Assembly (NCBI RefSeq): GCF_009935845.1
Contig: NZ_QWEK01000004.1
Span: 97,494-161,493 of the forward strand
From: Pseudoflavonifractor sp. 524-17
GTDB taxonomy: Bacteria > Bacillota > Clostridia > Oscillospirales > Oscillospiraceae
DNA: 64,000 nucleotides
Reading direction: 5' to 3'
Program-made: the position numbers and the translations under genes
The notes under the pieces: generated by a model
Databases searched by the model: none
What the model was told of the DNA's origin: nothing
Seen by the model: the letters and a program-made list of their open reading frames with translations, nothing else
Part shown: positions 1 to 7,071 of the stretch, one piece after another
Layout: each line of letters starts with the position of its first letter
Numbering within the stretch: the first letter of the stretch is position 1

Positions 1-1
1 C

Positions 2-289
2 GGCCGGTATCCCGACGCCTCCTTCGTCCTCTATGACCGCACCCACCGGCAGGCCCTCTTTTACCGCCCCGCCCAGTGGGCGATTGTGCCCCTGGCGCAA
101 TTTCACTTGGCCGCGCCCGACGGGGCGGAGCGGGATTACCGGGCTTTGTGGCGGCGGTTTTATCAAACCATTGCCATACGGGAGCGGTACAACCCCAAGT
201 GCCGCATGACCCACATGCCCAAGCGGTACTGGGGCACCATGACCGAGTTTCAGACCGATCCCCCGGCGGACGCCGCCCTCCCCGGATGA
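2..289 (+). CDS. DUF4130-type DNA metabolism protein, C-terminal part (5' end off the window)
   Basis: The reading frame is open from the left edge and stops at 289, so only the last 95 residues are present. The tail carries YQTIAIRERYNPKCR followed by HMPKRYW and TEF. This matches the end of the DUF4130 (TIGR03915) family, usually encoded beside a radical-SAM protein and described only as a probable DNA metabolism or repair protein. The partner gene would lie upstream, outside the window. The family call rests on this motif alone; the biochemical role is unknown. Confidence 0.75.
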   Translation, partial: GRYPDASFVLYDRTHRQALFYRPAQWAIVPLAQFHLAAPDGAERDYRALWRRFYQTIAIRERYNPKCRMTHMPKRYWGTMTEFQTDPPADAALPG

Positions 290-299
290 TCAGGCCGGG

Positions 300-1013
300 C
301 TACAGCTGTTCCAGCAGCTCCCGCAGGGTCTGGGCGTGGAGGGCTTCCTCCCCGGCCAGCTCCTGGAAGAGGCTGCACAGCGCCGGATCCGAGTTCTCCG
401 CGGCGGCGGCCAGATAGGCCGCCGCCGCTTTCTGCTCCCCGCAGAAGCACTGGCGCAGGGCGGAGGGCCACGCGCCCTGAAGGGGGGGCACCTTCCGATC
501 CGCCGGCCAGTAGCGTACTCCGGAGATGAGGAAGTAAGCGGCGCTCAGCCGTTTTCCATGGCGGCGCTCCGCGGCCGCAATCGCGGCCAGCACCCGGCTG
601 CCCCCCGCCGGAGAGCGGCGGGACAGGGCTAAGTACCGTTTCCAGTTGGCAATCTCCTGGTCAATGAGCTCCTGGAGCATCCCGCCGTAGACGGCGGAGG
701 CCGCCCCCAGGCAGGGGATGTCGTTGTCCGCCACGCTCTGAGGGGTGACGTGGACCGGGGGCGCCTGGGGCAGACGCTCCACCGGGGGCGCCGGCGTTGG
801 CACGCAGGGACACAGGGCGCCGCCGGCCTCTCCCTGGGGCGGCTGGACCTCCTCCTGTGTCATGGGGGCGTCCTCCTCCGCCGGAGGCGGGGTACAGTTG
901 GTGACAAAGGGGCAGTCCGGCCGGTCCTCGGGCATGACCCGGTTCCACACCCGGGCAAAGGCGTCCGCCTCCCGGTAGTCTGCCGTGGGGACGCTGTTGG
1001 ATGTTTGCAGCAT
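300..1013 (-). CDS. ferritin-like di-iron domain protein
   Basis: A 237-residue protein. Residues 1-95 are a proline-rich, low-complexity region with several Cys. From about residue 108 a four-helix ferritin-like domain begins. Likely metal ligands are E120, E149 with H152 (ERRH), E193 and E222/E223 with H226 (GEEALH), spaced as in rubrerythrin/ferritin-like proteins. No rubredoxin CxxC pair follows, so it is not a classic rubrerythrin. It converges on the DUF4130 gene and is probably monocistronic. A role in peroxide or iron handling is inferred from the fold only. Confidence 0.75.
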   Translation of the reverse strand: MLQTSNSVPTADYREADAFARVWNRVMPEDRPDCPFVTNCTPPPAEEDAPMTQEEVQPPQGEAGGALCPCVPTPAPPVERLPQAPPVHVTPQSVADNDIPCLGAASAVYGGMLQELIDQEIANWKRYLALSRRSPAGGSRVLAAIAAAERRHGKRLSAAYFLISGVRYWPADRKVPPLQGAWPSALRQCFCGEQKAAAAYLAAAAENSDPALCSLFQELAGEEALHAQTLRELLEQL

Positions 1014-1134
1014 GGGGATTTCCCTCCCGATTTTATCAGATTTCCCTCTATCCTATGCGGGAACGGGAAAAAATGCCCTTTGCTCCTGCCGTTCCGGCCT
1101 GATTTGACGGTCCCTTTTTAAAGTTGAATAGGCA

Positions 1135-1170
1135 AAATGAGCGGCAGGAACCTTATGGCTCCTGCCGCTC
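1135..1170 (-). terminator. rho-independent terminator after the lipoprotein gene
   Basis: GAGCGGCAGGA pairs with TCCTGCCGCTC around a 10-nt loop, and on the minus strand the stem is followed by ATTTTG. It sits between the frameshifted lipoprotein gene and the ferritin-like gene, which are read in the same direction. Confidence 0.7.
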
Positions 1171-1193
1171 TTAACTAACGCGAGTGAATCAAA

Positions 1194-1708
1194 TTAGAAA
1201 CTAATACTCACTACACTAGTATCTACAATGCCATCCCAAGACTCGGTATCGAAGATGTGAAGGACAGTTCAACCTCTTCAATAGCGGTAATTCCGCAGGC
1301 GTCAAAGTCCGAATCCATGAATGTAATGGCATCGTTTGCTTTTCTGCCATTAACAATGTCAACAGACATCATAGGTTCAACCATATATCCGTTGACAGAG
1401 GCATTCCGACACTGAATGGTCAAATCCTTACCGGAATTGTTTTCAATCAGCAATTTAAGTTCTGCACCAAAGATTTCATCCGTGCTCAAACTTTTAGCCG
1501 TGATTTTTACGCCGCCCTTGTCAACAAGCACAGTTTCCTCAATGGTAATTTTTGTTTCATTGTTACTATCATTGCTGTTTTCAGGGACGTTAGGATTGTC
1601 AGCTGAAACATTAGACGGCTTTTGAACTTCACCACCGGAAGCGCCGCCACAAGCAGCGAATGATACCACCATTAAAACAGCACTAACAACAGTCAAAATT
1701 CGTTTCAT
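1194..1708 (-). pseudogene. small secreted lipoprotein with a one-base frameshift near its C-terminus
   Basis: The start at 1708 follows AAAGAGG and begins MKRILTVVSAVLMVV, a signal peptide ending FAAC|GG, a lipobox for anchoring in the membrane. A Ser/Asn/Pro-rich linker follows, then a beta-rich Ig-like domain of about 100 residues. The literal frame stops at 1223. Adding one base near 1256 joins it to another frame reading SFHIFDTESWDGIVDTS and ending at 1194. The FxIFDxxSWDxI pattern is the normal tail of this lipoprotein type, so the gene has lost a base or the assembly has an error. The coding sequence is AT-rich compared with its neighbours. Function unknown. Confidence 0.65.
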
Positions 1709-1840
1709 GACCTCTTTTTTCCAATCATTTACTGTTTGATAGGGACAAAAACCCAATGCCAGACAGCAAAGCGCTGACTGCGCTAACTATAACAAGCAAT
1801 GCCAGCTTCTTATTTTAAAAGGGACATTTGGCGCCAGCGC

Positions 1841-1869
1841 TTGTACAACCAGCAGTAAAATGGTATAAT
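1841..1869 (+). promoter_or_regulatory. sigma-A promoter of the suf operon
   Basis: TTGTAC (1841-1846), a 17-bp spacer and TATAAT (1864-1869) preceded by TGG, an extended -10. It fires into a GC-rich leader ahead of sufC. Confidence 0.75.
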
Positions 1870-1894
1870 AACCCCGTCGCCCCTGACGGGGCAG

Positions 1895-1922
1895 CCGGCG
1901 GCGGGTCCTGCTCCGCCGCCGG
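1895..1922 (+). promoter_or_regulatory. GC-rich hairpin in the suf leader
   Basis: CCGGCGGCGG and CCGCCGCCGG form a perfect 10-bp stem with an 8-nt loop. There is no U-run, so it is not an intrinsic terminator. It ends about 25 nt before the sufC start and could affect translation or RNA stability. Confidence 0.5.
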
Positions 1923-1946
1923 GCTGATGTAAGGAGTAGCAAATCT

Positions 1947-2690
1947 ATGCTGGAGATCAAAAATCTGAACTACCAGGTCTCTGACCCAAGCGGCGGCGGC
2001 CTGGGCATTTTAAACGACGTGTCTTTGTCCATCGGAGAAAACAAGCTGGTAGTCATTACCGGCCCCAACGGCGGGGGCAAGACCACCTTGGCCAAGGCGG
2101 TGATGGGGCTGGTGGCCCCCACCTCCGGCTCCATTGTGTGGAACGGGCAGGACATCACCCAGATGAGCATTACGGGCCGGGCCAGGCTGGGCATCAGCTA
2201 CGGCTTTCAGCAGCCCCCCCGGTTCAAGGGCCTGCGGGTAAAGGATCTGCTCTGTCTGGCCGCCGGGCGGGACAGCCTGGCCACCGAGGAGGCCTGCCAG
2301 TACCTCACCAAGGTGGGCCTGTGCGCCTATGACTATATCGACCGGGAGGTGGACGCCTCCCTCTCCGGCGGCGAGGTGAAGCGGATTGAAATCGCCACCA
2401 TCCTGGCCCGGAAAAGCGGCCTGATGATCTTTGACGAGCCGGAGGCGGGCATCGACCTATGGTCCTTCGCCAAGCTGACGGAGACCTTCCAGGCCATCCA
2501 CGCCAAGCGGGAGGCCACCCTGCTCATCATCTCCCACCAGGAGCGGATCATCAATCTGGCCGACGAGATCGTCATGATTGAGGAGGGCAAAGTGGTGCGG
2601 CACGGGCCGAAGGAGGAGATTTTCCCCCTGATTCTGGCCAAGACTTCCTCCGGCTGCACCTATCTCAACGGGGAGGCGAACAAGGAATGA
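1947..2690 (+). CDS. sufC: SufC-type Fe-S cluster assembly ATPase
   Basis: A 247-residue cytoplasmic ABC ATPase without membrane segments. Walker A GPNGGGKTT is at 39-47, the signature LSGGE at 139-143, Walker B LMIFDEP at 159-165, and an ISHQE switch His follows. GIDLWSF and the lack of a permease partner identify SufC, which powers the SufB scaffold during Fe-S cluster building. The start follows GTAAGGAG. Its stop overlaps the start of sufB, so the two are translationally coupled. No sufS, sufU or sufD lies next to it: this is the two-gene minimal SUF arrangement found in many anaerobes. Confidence 0.92.
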   Translation: MLEIKNLNYQVSDPSGGGLGILNDVSLSIGENKLVVITGPNGGGKTTLAKAVMGLVAPTSGSIVWNGQDITQMSITGRARLGISYGFQQPPRFKGLRVKDLLCLAAGRDSLATEEACQYLTKVGLCAYDYIDREVDASLSGGEVKRIEIATILARKSGLMIFDEPEAGIDLWSFAKLTETFQAIHAKREATLLIISHQERIINLADEIVMIEEGKVVRHGPKEEIFPLILAKTSSGCTYLNGEANKE

Positions 2691-3610
2691 TGGACAAGAC
2701 CGACTGGAAGCTGCTCAAGGAGATTGCGGACCTGGAAAAGACCCCCCAGGGGGCGTACAACATCCGCCGCAACGGACAGCTGGATTCCCGATCCACCACC
2801 GCCAATATCGACATTACTACCAAAACCGGCGGCAAGTCCGGTATTGATATCCGGGTGAAGCCGGGGACAAAAAAAGAGTCCATCCACATCCCCGTCATCA
2901 TCCAGGCCACCGGCTTTACCGAGCTGGTCTACAACGACTTCTTCATCGGCGAGGACTGCGACGTGGACATTGTGGCGGGCTGCGGCATCCACAACACCGG
3001 GTGTGAAACCGCCCAGCACGACGGCCTGCACACCTTTTATATCGGCAAAAACTCCAAGGTGCGCTATGTGGAGCGCCACTACGGCGAGGGAGAGGGGGAG
3101 GGAAAGCGGATCTTCAACCCCCAGACCGTGGTCTACCTGGAGGAGGGCGCCTCCATTCAGATGGAGACCACCCAGATCCGCGGGGTGGACTCCACCAAGC
3201 GGGATACCAAGATCGTGGTGGGTAAGGACGCCGAGGCTGTCATCACGGAAAAGCTCCTCACCCACGGCAGCCAGACGGCGCAGTCCGACATGGAGATCGT
3301 TCTGGACGGGGCGGGGGCCAGCGGCCGGGTCATCTCCCGCTCAGTGGCCCAGGGCCAATCTAAACAGGTCTTTTACCCCAAGATGACCGGAAACGCCGCC
3401 TGCTTCGGCCATGTGCAGTGCGACTCCATCATCATGGATCAGGCCCAGGTGTCCTCCATCCCCGCCATTGCCGCCAACCATGTGGACGCCCAGCTCATCC
3501 ATGAGGCCGCGATCGGCCGCATCGCCGGGGACCAGCTTCTCAAGCTGATGACGCTGGGCCTCACCGAGGAAGAGGCGGAGGAGAAAATTCTAGATGGATT
3601 CCTACAGTAA
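2687..3610 (+). CDS. sufB: SufB/SufD-family Fe-S scaffold (minimal SMS/SUF type)
   Basis: A 307-residue protein, shorter than classical SufB (about 460-480). It keeps the beta-helix core with ETAQHDGLHTFYIG and the C-terminal helical region SIPAIAANHVDAQLIHEAAIG typical of SufB/SufD. It should form the scaffold on which SufC drives cluster assembly. Cys92, Cys98 and Cys104 are possible cluster or sulfur ligands; this is inference. The start overlaps the sufC stop (ATGA). The 3' end overlaps the thioesterase gene by 17 bases, so all three genes are probably one mRNA. Confidence 0.88.
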   Translation: MMDKTDWKLLKEIADLEKTPQGAYNIRRNGQLDSRSTTANIDITTKTGGKSGIDIRVKPGTKKESIHIPVIIQATGFTELVYNDFFIGEDCDVDIVAGCGIHNTGCETAQHDGLHTFYIGKNSKVRYVERHYGEGEGEGKRIFNPQTVVYLEEGASIQMETTQIRGVDSTKRDTKIVVGKDAEAVITEKLLTHGSQTAQSDMEIVLDGAGASGRVISRSVAQGQSKQVFYPKMTGNAACFGHVQCDSIIMDQAQVSSIPAIAANHVDAQLIHEAAIGRIAGDQLLKLMTLGLTEEEAEEKILDGFLQ

Positions 3611-4022
3611 CCTGTGGGCCCGGCACAAGCATAACGGGTTCGCCGCCTACAACGGTATTGAAATCACCCAAATTGAGGAGGGCCGCGCCCAGGGAGTTCT
3701 CACCGTCCGGCCCAGCAGCCTCAACCCCATGGGCATGGTCCACGGGGGCCTGCTGGCCGCCCTGGCGGACACGGTTGCGGGGGTGGCCGCCGCCACCTCC
3801 GGCCAGGTGGGCGTCACGCTGGACTGCCGCATGGACTACCTGCGCCCAGCCGCGGGCAGCGAAAAGATCTTCTGCGCCGCCGTCCCCCAGCGCCGGGGGA
3901 ACCACATCGCGGTCTACCGGGCTGAGCTGACAGACGGCAGCGGCGCGCTGGTGGCCTGTGGGGTATTCACCTTCTTTTTCACCGGCCAGCCCCTGCCTGA
4001 TTTTAAGGCCGGCAGCCCCTGA
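3594..4022 (+). CDS. PaaI-family hotdog thioesterase
   Basis: A 142-residue single hotdog domain. The motif NPMGMVHGGLLAALADTVAG contains the HGG and Asp characteristic of PaaI/YbgC-type acyl-CoA thioesterases; TLDCRMDYLRPA is the matching second strand region. It would hydrolyse acyl-CoA or aryl-CoA thioesters in the cytoplasm; the substrate cannot be read from the sequence. It overlaps the end of sufB in another frame, so it is co-transcribed with the Fe-S genes, although no direct functional link is known. Confidence 0.85.
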   Translation: MDSYSNLWARHKHNGFAAYNGIEITQIEEGRAQGVLTVRPSSLNPMGMVHGGLLAALADTVAGVAAATSGQVGVTLDCRMDYLRPAAGSEKIFCAAVPQRRGNHIAVYRAELTDGSGALVACGVFTFFFTGQPLPDFKAGSP

Positions 4023-4086
4023 AGACTGCCGGCCTCAGCGTGTCAAAAAACGCACAATTTGAAGGTTTCGGATGGTGGGATAGTGT

Positions 4087-4113
4087 GAAAGGGAACCGTC
4101 AGGGTTCCCTTTC
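4087..4113 (+). terminator. hairpin after the suf operon
   Basis: GAAAGGGAACC pairs with GGTTCCCTTTC. It lies 65 bp after the thioesterase stop. The trailing run is only TTTC, so termination may be weak. Confidence 0.5.
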
Positions 4114-4128
4114 GCGTCCAGGCAAACC

Positions 4129-4160
4129 AGTTTTCAGAACTTCTCGAAGTTCTGAAAACT
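4129..4160. repeat. 15-bp perfect palindromic hairpin (intergenic)
   Basis: AGTTTTCAGAACTTC and GAAGTTCTGAAAACT are perfect complements two bases apart, between two converging genes. A related palindrome with the same TCAGAACTT...GAAGxTCTGA core lies at 22973-23006. It could stop transcription from both sides. Confidence 0.55.
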
Positions 4161-4190
4161 GCCGGCCTTTGGCATGGGCTCTTTTTCCTT

Positions 4191-5042
4191 CTATTCACGG
4201 GGGACGGCCAGCTCCCGCAGCAGGGGCTCGAACTGGACGCCCAGCACAGGAGGGGTGCCCAGCTCCAACGTGGCGGCGGCGCACTTCTGGACGAAGCCGA
4301 CCGCCCGCTCCATCCCCTGCCGCAGGGAGGCTCCCTGGAGCAGGTCCCCCAACAGCACGCTGGCGAAGAGGTCCCCGGTACCAGGGAAGTGGCCTGCCTC
4401 CAGGGGGGCCTGGGCGAAGGAGAAGGTTCTATCCTCCCGGCAGAAGCACCCTGCCCCCACCTGGCCCGGGGCCAGGGACAGGCCGGTGATAATCACCGAC
4501 CGGGCTCCGCCCAGGGAGAGGCGGTCCAGCCAGCGCCTGACGCCCGCCTCGCCCCGGGGCGCGGCCTCATAGGGCTCCCCCAGCAGCAGGGCGGCCTCGG
4601 TGAGGTTGGGGGTGATGATGTCCGCCTGGGCGGCCAGGGCCCCCATGTGGGCGCACATGCCGGGGGTGTAGGTGCTGTAGAGCTTTCCGTGATCCCCCAT
4701 TACCGGATCCACCAGAATCAGGGTATCCCTCTGCCGGAACCGCTTTATCATATCCTGAATCAGGTCAATCTGCCGCTCTGAACCCAAAAAGCCGCTGTAG
4801 ATTGCGTCAAAGGAGGCGCCCAGCTCCGCCCAGTGGTCGCAGCAGGCCCCCATCTGCTCTGTCAGATCCAGGAAAACCGCCTTTTCGGAGGGCGGGAAGG
4901 CGGTTTGGGCGGAGAGATAGGCGGTGAGCAGGGTGTCGCACCGCACCCCCATCGCCGCCAGCACCGGCAGCACTACGCTGACCGAACACCGGCCAAATCC
5001 GGAAAGATCGTGGATAATTGCCGCCTCTTTTGCACGCTGCAT
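4191..5042 (-). CDS. pdxY: pyridoxal/pyridoxamine kinase (PdxY-like)
   Basis: A 283-residue ribokinase-superfamily enzyme. LSGFGRCS (14-21) is the substrate-binding start typical of pyridoxal kinases; VDPVMGDHGKLY is the ATP/Mg region; GHFPGTGDLFASVL holds the anion hole and catalytic Asp. It phosphorylates B6 vitamers in the salvage route to PLP, which ilvE, trpB and the aldolase in this window need. The start is set by AAAGGAG. The gene has its own promoter and no co-directional neighbour. Confidence 0.88.
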   Translation of the reverse strand: MQRAKEAAIIHDLSGFGRCSVSVVLPVLAAMGVRCDTLLTAYLSAQTAFPPSEKAVFLDLTEQMGACCDHWAELGASFDAIYSGFLGSERQIDLIQDMIKRFRQRDTLILVDPVMGDHGKLYSTYTPGMCAHMGALAAQADIITPNLTEAALLLGEPYEAAPRGEAGVRRWLDRLSLGGARSVIITGLSLAPGQVGAGCFCREDRTFSFAQAPLEAGHFPGTGDLFASVLLGDLLQGASLRQGMERAVGFVQKCAAATLELGTPPVLGVQFEPLLRELAVPRE

Positions 5043-5078
5043 AGAAATAAGTCTCCTTTACAATTGGGTCTGAGAGAC

Positions 5079-5107
5079 ATTATATGCGCTTTTCCTTCAA
5101 GATTCAA
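5079..5107 (-). promoter_or_regulatory. promoter of the pyridoxal kinase gene
   Basis: On the minus strand TTGAAT, 17 bp, TATAAT. Its -35 box abuts the -35 box of the divergent tRNA promoter (5108), so the two start sites share one compact control region. Confidence 0.7.
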
Positions 5108-5136
5108 TTGACAATTTGAGATCTCCGTGATAAAAT
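5108..5136 (+). promoter_or_regulatory. promoter of the tRNA-Phe gene
   Basis: TTGACA (5108-5113), a 17-bp spacer and TAAAAT (5131-5136), a near-consensus sigma-A promoter about 30 bp before the mature tRNA. Confidence 0.75.
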
Positions 5137-5165
5137 AATCAAGTCGCCCGGGTGGCGGCGGAAAT

Positions 5166-5241
5166 GCCTCTGTAGCTCAGTTGGTAGAGCAGGGGACTGA
5201 AAATCCCCGTGTCGCTGGTTCGATTCCGGCCGGAGGCACCA
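5166..5241 (+). tRNA. tRNA-Phe (GAA)
   Basis: A complete cloverleaf: acceptor GCCTCTG with CGGAGGC, D-arm with AGTTGGTAGA, anticodon loop CTGAAAA giving anticodon GAA, T-arm with GGTTCGATTCC, and an encoded CCA end. The anticodon reads Phe codons. Confidence 0.95.
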
Positions 5242-5247
5242 GCTCAG

Positions 5248-5309
5248 AATTCCCATCACAGCTCCGTTTCCGCCTTGCGGCGAAAATTGCGCTGTGATGG
5301 GAATTTTTT
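5248..5309 (+). terminator. terminator after tRNA-Phe
   Basis: AATTCCCATCACAGC pairs with GCTGTGATGGGAATT and runs directly into seven T. The loop contains a smaller GC-rich hairpin. Confidence 0.85.
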
Positions 5310-5417
5310 TGCTCTCCGCCGGGGCCCGCTTTTCTGGCTTCCCGGCGGGGACGGGCAGCCGCATGAAACGCAGAACATTTCCCCAAGGCCATATCACCCG
5401 CGCATATAAGTGAATAT

Positions 5418-5494
5418 GCCTCCGTACCTCACCTGGATAGAGGGTCCGCCTCCTAAGCGGAATGTAGCGCGTTCGAGTCGCGCCGGGGGTGCCA
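5418..5494 (+). tRNA. tRNA-Arg (CCU)
   Basis: A 77-nt cloverleaf with anticodon stem TCCGC/GCGGA, loop CTCCTAA and anticodon CCT, reading AGG. The T-arm is GCGCG TTCGAGT CGCGC and CCA is encoded. The first acceptor pair is a G-U wobble. Mobile-element debris starts about 40 bp downstream, so this tRNA may have been an integration site. Confidence 0.93.
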
Positions 5495-5498
5495 AAGC

Positions 5499-5532
5499 GC
5501 CGGATATAGCTAAATATCCGGTGTTTTTATAA
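5499..5532 (+). terminator. terminator after tRNA-Arg
   Basis: CCGGATAT pairs with ATATCCGG, followed by TGTTTTT. Confidence 0.8.
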
Positions 5533-5605
5533 CTTTTATGCGGGAATCATTTTGGCGGTAATAGGCGCATTTTCATTCGCTTCAAGTAAATACTCTGCCT
5601 GCAAT

Positions 5606-5770
5606 TTACCAGCATTTTCGGGCTGAAAATCGCTGTTTTTTCGGTCCCCGTTCCACCATTGCGGCCTTGAGCTTATCGGCCAGGGCCTTGGCCTCCGCCT
5701 CCAGCCCGGCGATTATGGCCCAGACACTCATCAGGTCCCGGGCGGTGGTGTTCAGTTCGTTCATGCTCAT
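5606..5770 (-). pseudogene. small mobile-element protein, probably truncated
   Basis: A 54-codon frame begins MSMNELNTTARDLM after a perfect AGGAGG 7 nt upstream. The N-terminal half (EAEAKALADKLKAAMVERG) is a short coiled coil like the start of small proteins encoded on Firmicutes conjugative elements, which normally run on for 30-40 residues. Here the frame ends QRFSARKCW. A neighbouring frame continues with a protein-like sequence (SDFQPENAGKLQAEYLLEA) to a stop at 5536, consistent with a frameshift or a fusion of fragments. No integrase or relaxase remains nearby. Probably a decayed remnant next to the tRNA gene. Confidence 0.5.
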
Positions 5771-6056
5771 TGTGTGTACCTCCTGTTTTGTTTGAAGGGA
5801 GCTCCGGCGACGGATAGCTGTTAAGTATTTCCTGCCTTCGCTGTGTCACTTTCATCCGTTCCCGCTCTTATGTGGCCGTCCATATCACTTCTCCGACATT
5901 CGCCGGTGTCTTCCGCTGTTTTCGTTTGTTCCCTCGTGATTAAGGTGTCCAATTATGCGCCGCTCCCCCTAACAAGACAGGAAGTTAAGAGAACATTTGT
6001 CAAGGGGGATTTCACCCAAAAGATGAAATCCCCCCTGATAAACTGGAACTGGCTGT
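5771..6056. other. AT-rich non-coding stretch, mobile-element debris
   Basis: No intact gene is visible. Several short frames on the minus strand are broken by stops. A hairpin (GGGGGATTTCA with TGAAATCCCCC, about 6005-6037) lies just after the S66 peptidase pseudogene and may be its terminator. Confidence 0.5.
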
Positions 6057-6741
6057 TCAGCCAGCAAAACGAATTATTTGCTTTTCCGCATCAACGAATG
6101 CCTCAGCACCGAACGGAATGATGCAGCGCGGTGCAGCGTGTCCGATATTGATATTGCAAAGGACAGGCAATTGTGGATTTCCAATTACATTGAGCAAATG
6201 CTGCTTGTACTCCTGTGCGTAGGCTTCATCCATAGGTTTGCCTACCAAGACGCCGGAAACGGCATCAAATACGCCCGCTTTTTTGAGATATTCCAAAGCC
6301 TTCCGGTATTTTTCCGGGGACAATTTCGCAGATATCCGCAAGGAAACTTTGTCCATAAAAAGTGCGTAAGCCGAGCTTGTGCAGCATAAAGTGATTGATG
6401 GTTGCATCTGAAAAGCCAAGAAATACCTTTTGAGTAATGGCATTCTGCAGTTCGCTCTGTTCAAACAAATGGGGCAGTAGGCGGAACGTATCGTCTCCGC
6501 CGATGGCACAGAGGATCATATCAATTTCAGGATCGCGGAACGCCTGTAAAAGGTCCTCCGCTCTCTTCTCCGGATGCTCCTTGATGTAATCAATGCCTTT
6601 CCGTGCGTTTGGCATGAACTTTACAGCCAGGCCATATTCGCACAGCCTGCGCAGCCCTATTTCTACTTCAAATCTGATGAAATCCTCCCCTATGATACCA
6701 CTGGAGAGGCTTACGATTCCAACCGTTTTTATCATTTTCAT
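6057..6741 (-). pseudogene. S66-family LD-carboxypeptidase/MccF-like peptidase with an internal deletion
   Basis: The N-terminal half, from MKMIKTVGIVSLSSG, carries GGDDTFRLLPHL, the nucleophile region LGFSDATINH and GLRTFYGQSFLADICEI. The C-terminal half, in another frame, reads LSPEKYRKALEYLKKAGVFD, GVLVGKPMDE and NINIGHAAPRCIIPFGA, with the catalytic-dyad His region. The two meet at about 6323 without the roughly 110 residues that normally separate them, including the catalytic Glu region, and the frame shifts. Intact relatives cleave LD-peptide bonds in murein recycling or inactivate microcin C-like compounds. This copy cannot make a working enzyme. It is AT-rich and probably acquired. 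Confidence 0.8.
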
Positions 6742-7071
6742 CGCCTCCAAATTCCGATTAGCCGCATTGATATGAGCAAAGTATCGTACCGATGCGGACG
6801 ATACTCGATGCGTGTTTTTGGACGCAGATAGCAGAAGCAAGCAATGCACCGGTATATACCCGGTACTGCTTGTTGGCGGCCAATAGCCCCCGGTGCATCG
6901 CCGCAGCTGCGCCCGATACACAAGCCGCCGGTGCGTAAGTGCGCACTAGCGGAGGGGCGGCAAAGAGAACGGAGCGCCCAGGTCATCCCCGGACGCTCCC
7001 GCTTCCCTTCCCTCCTGCTGGTCGGGCACCGCCTTTCCAGCCTGTCTGGCTTTATTTTGTATGTGGGGGCG
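6742..7071. other. intergenic region; ilvE terminator
   Basis: No gene is recognised. A GC-rich hairpin around 6975-7008 (GGAGCGTCC with GGGCGCTCC, then GTTCTCTTTG on the minus strand) is the likely ilvE terminator. The rest probably contains the promoter of the S66 pseudogene, but no clear boxes were found. Confidence 0.4.
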
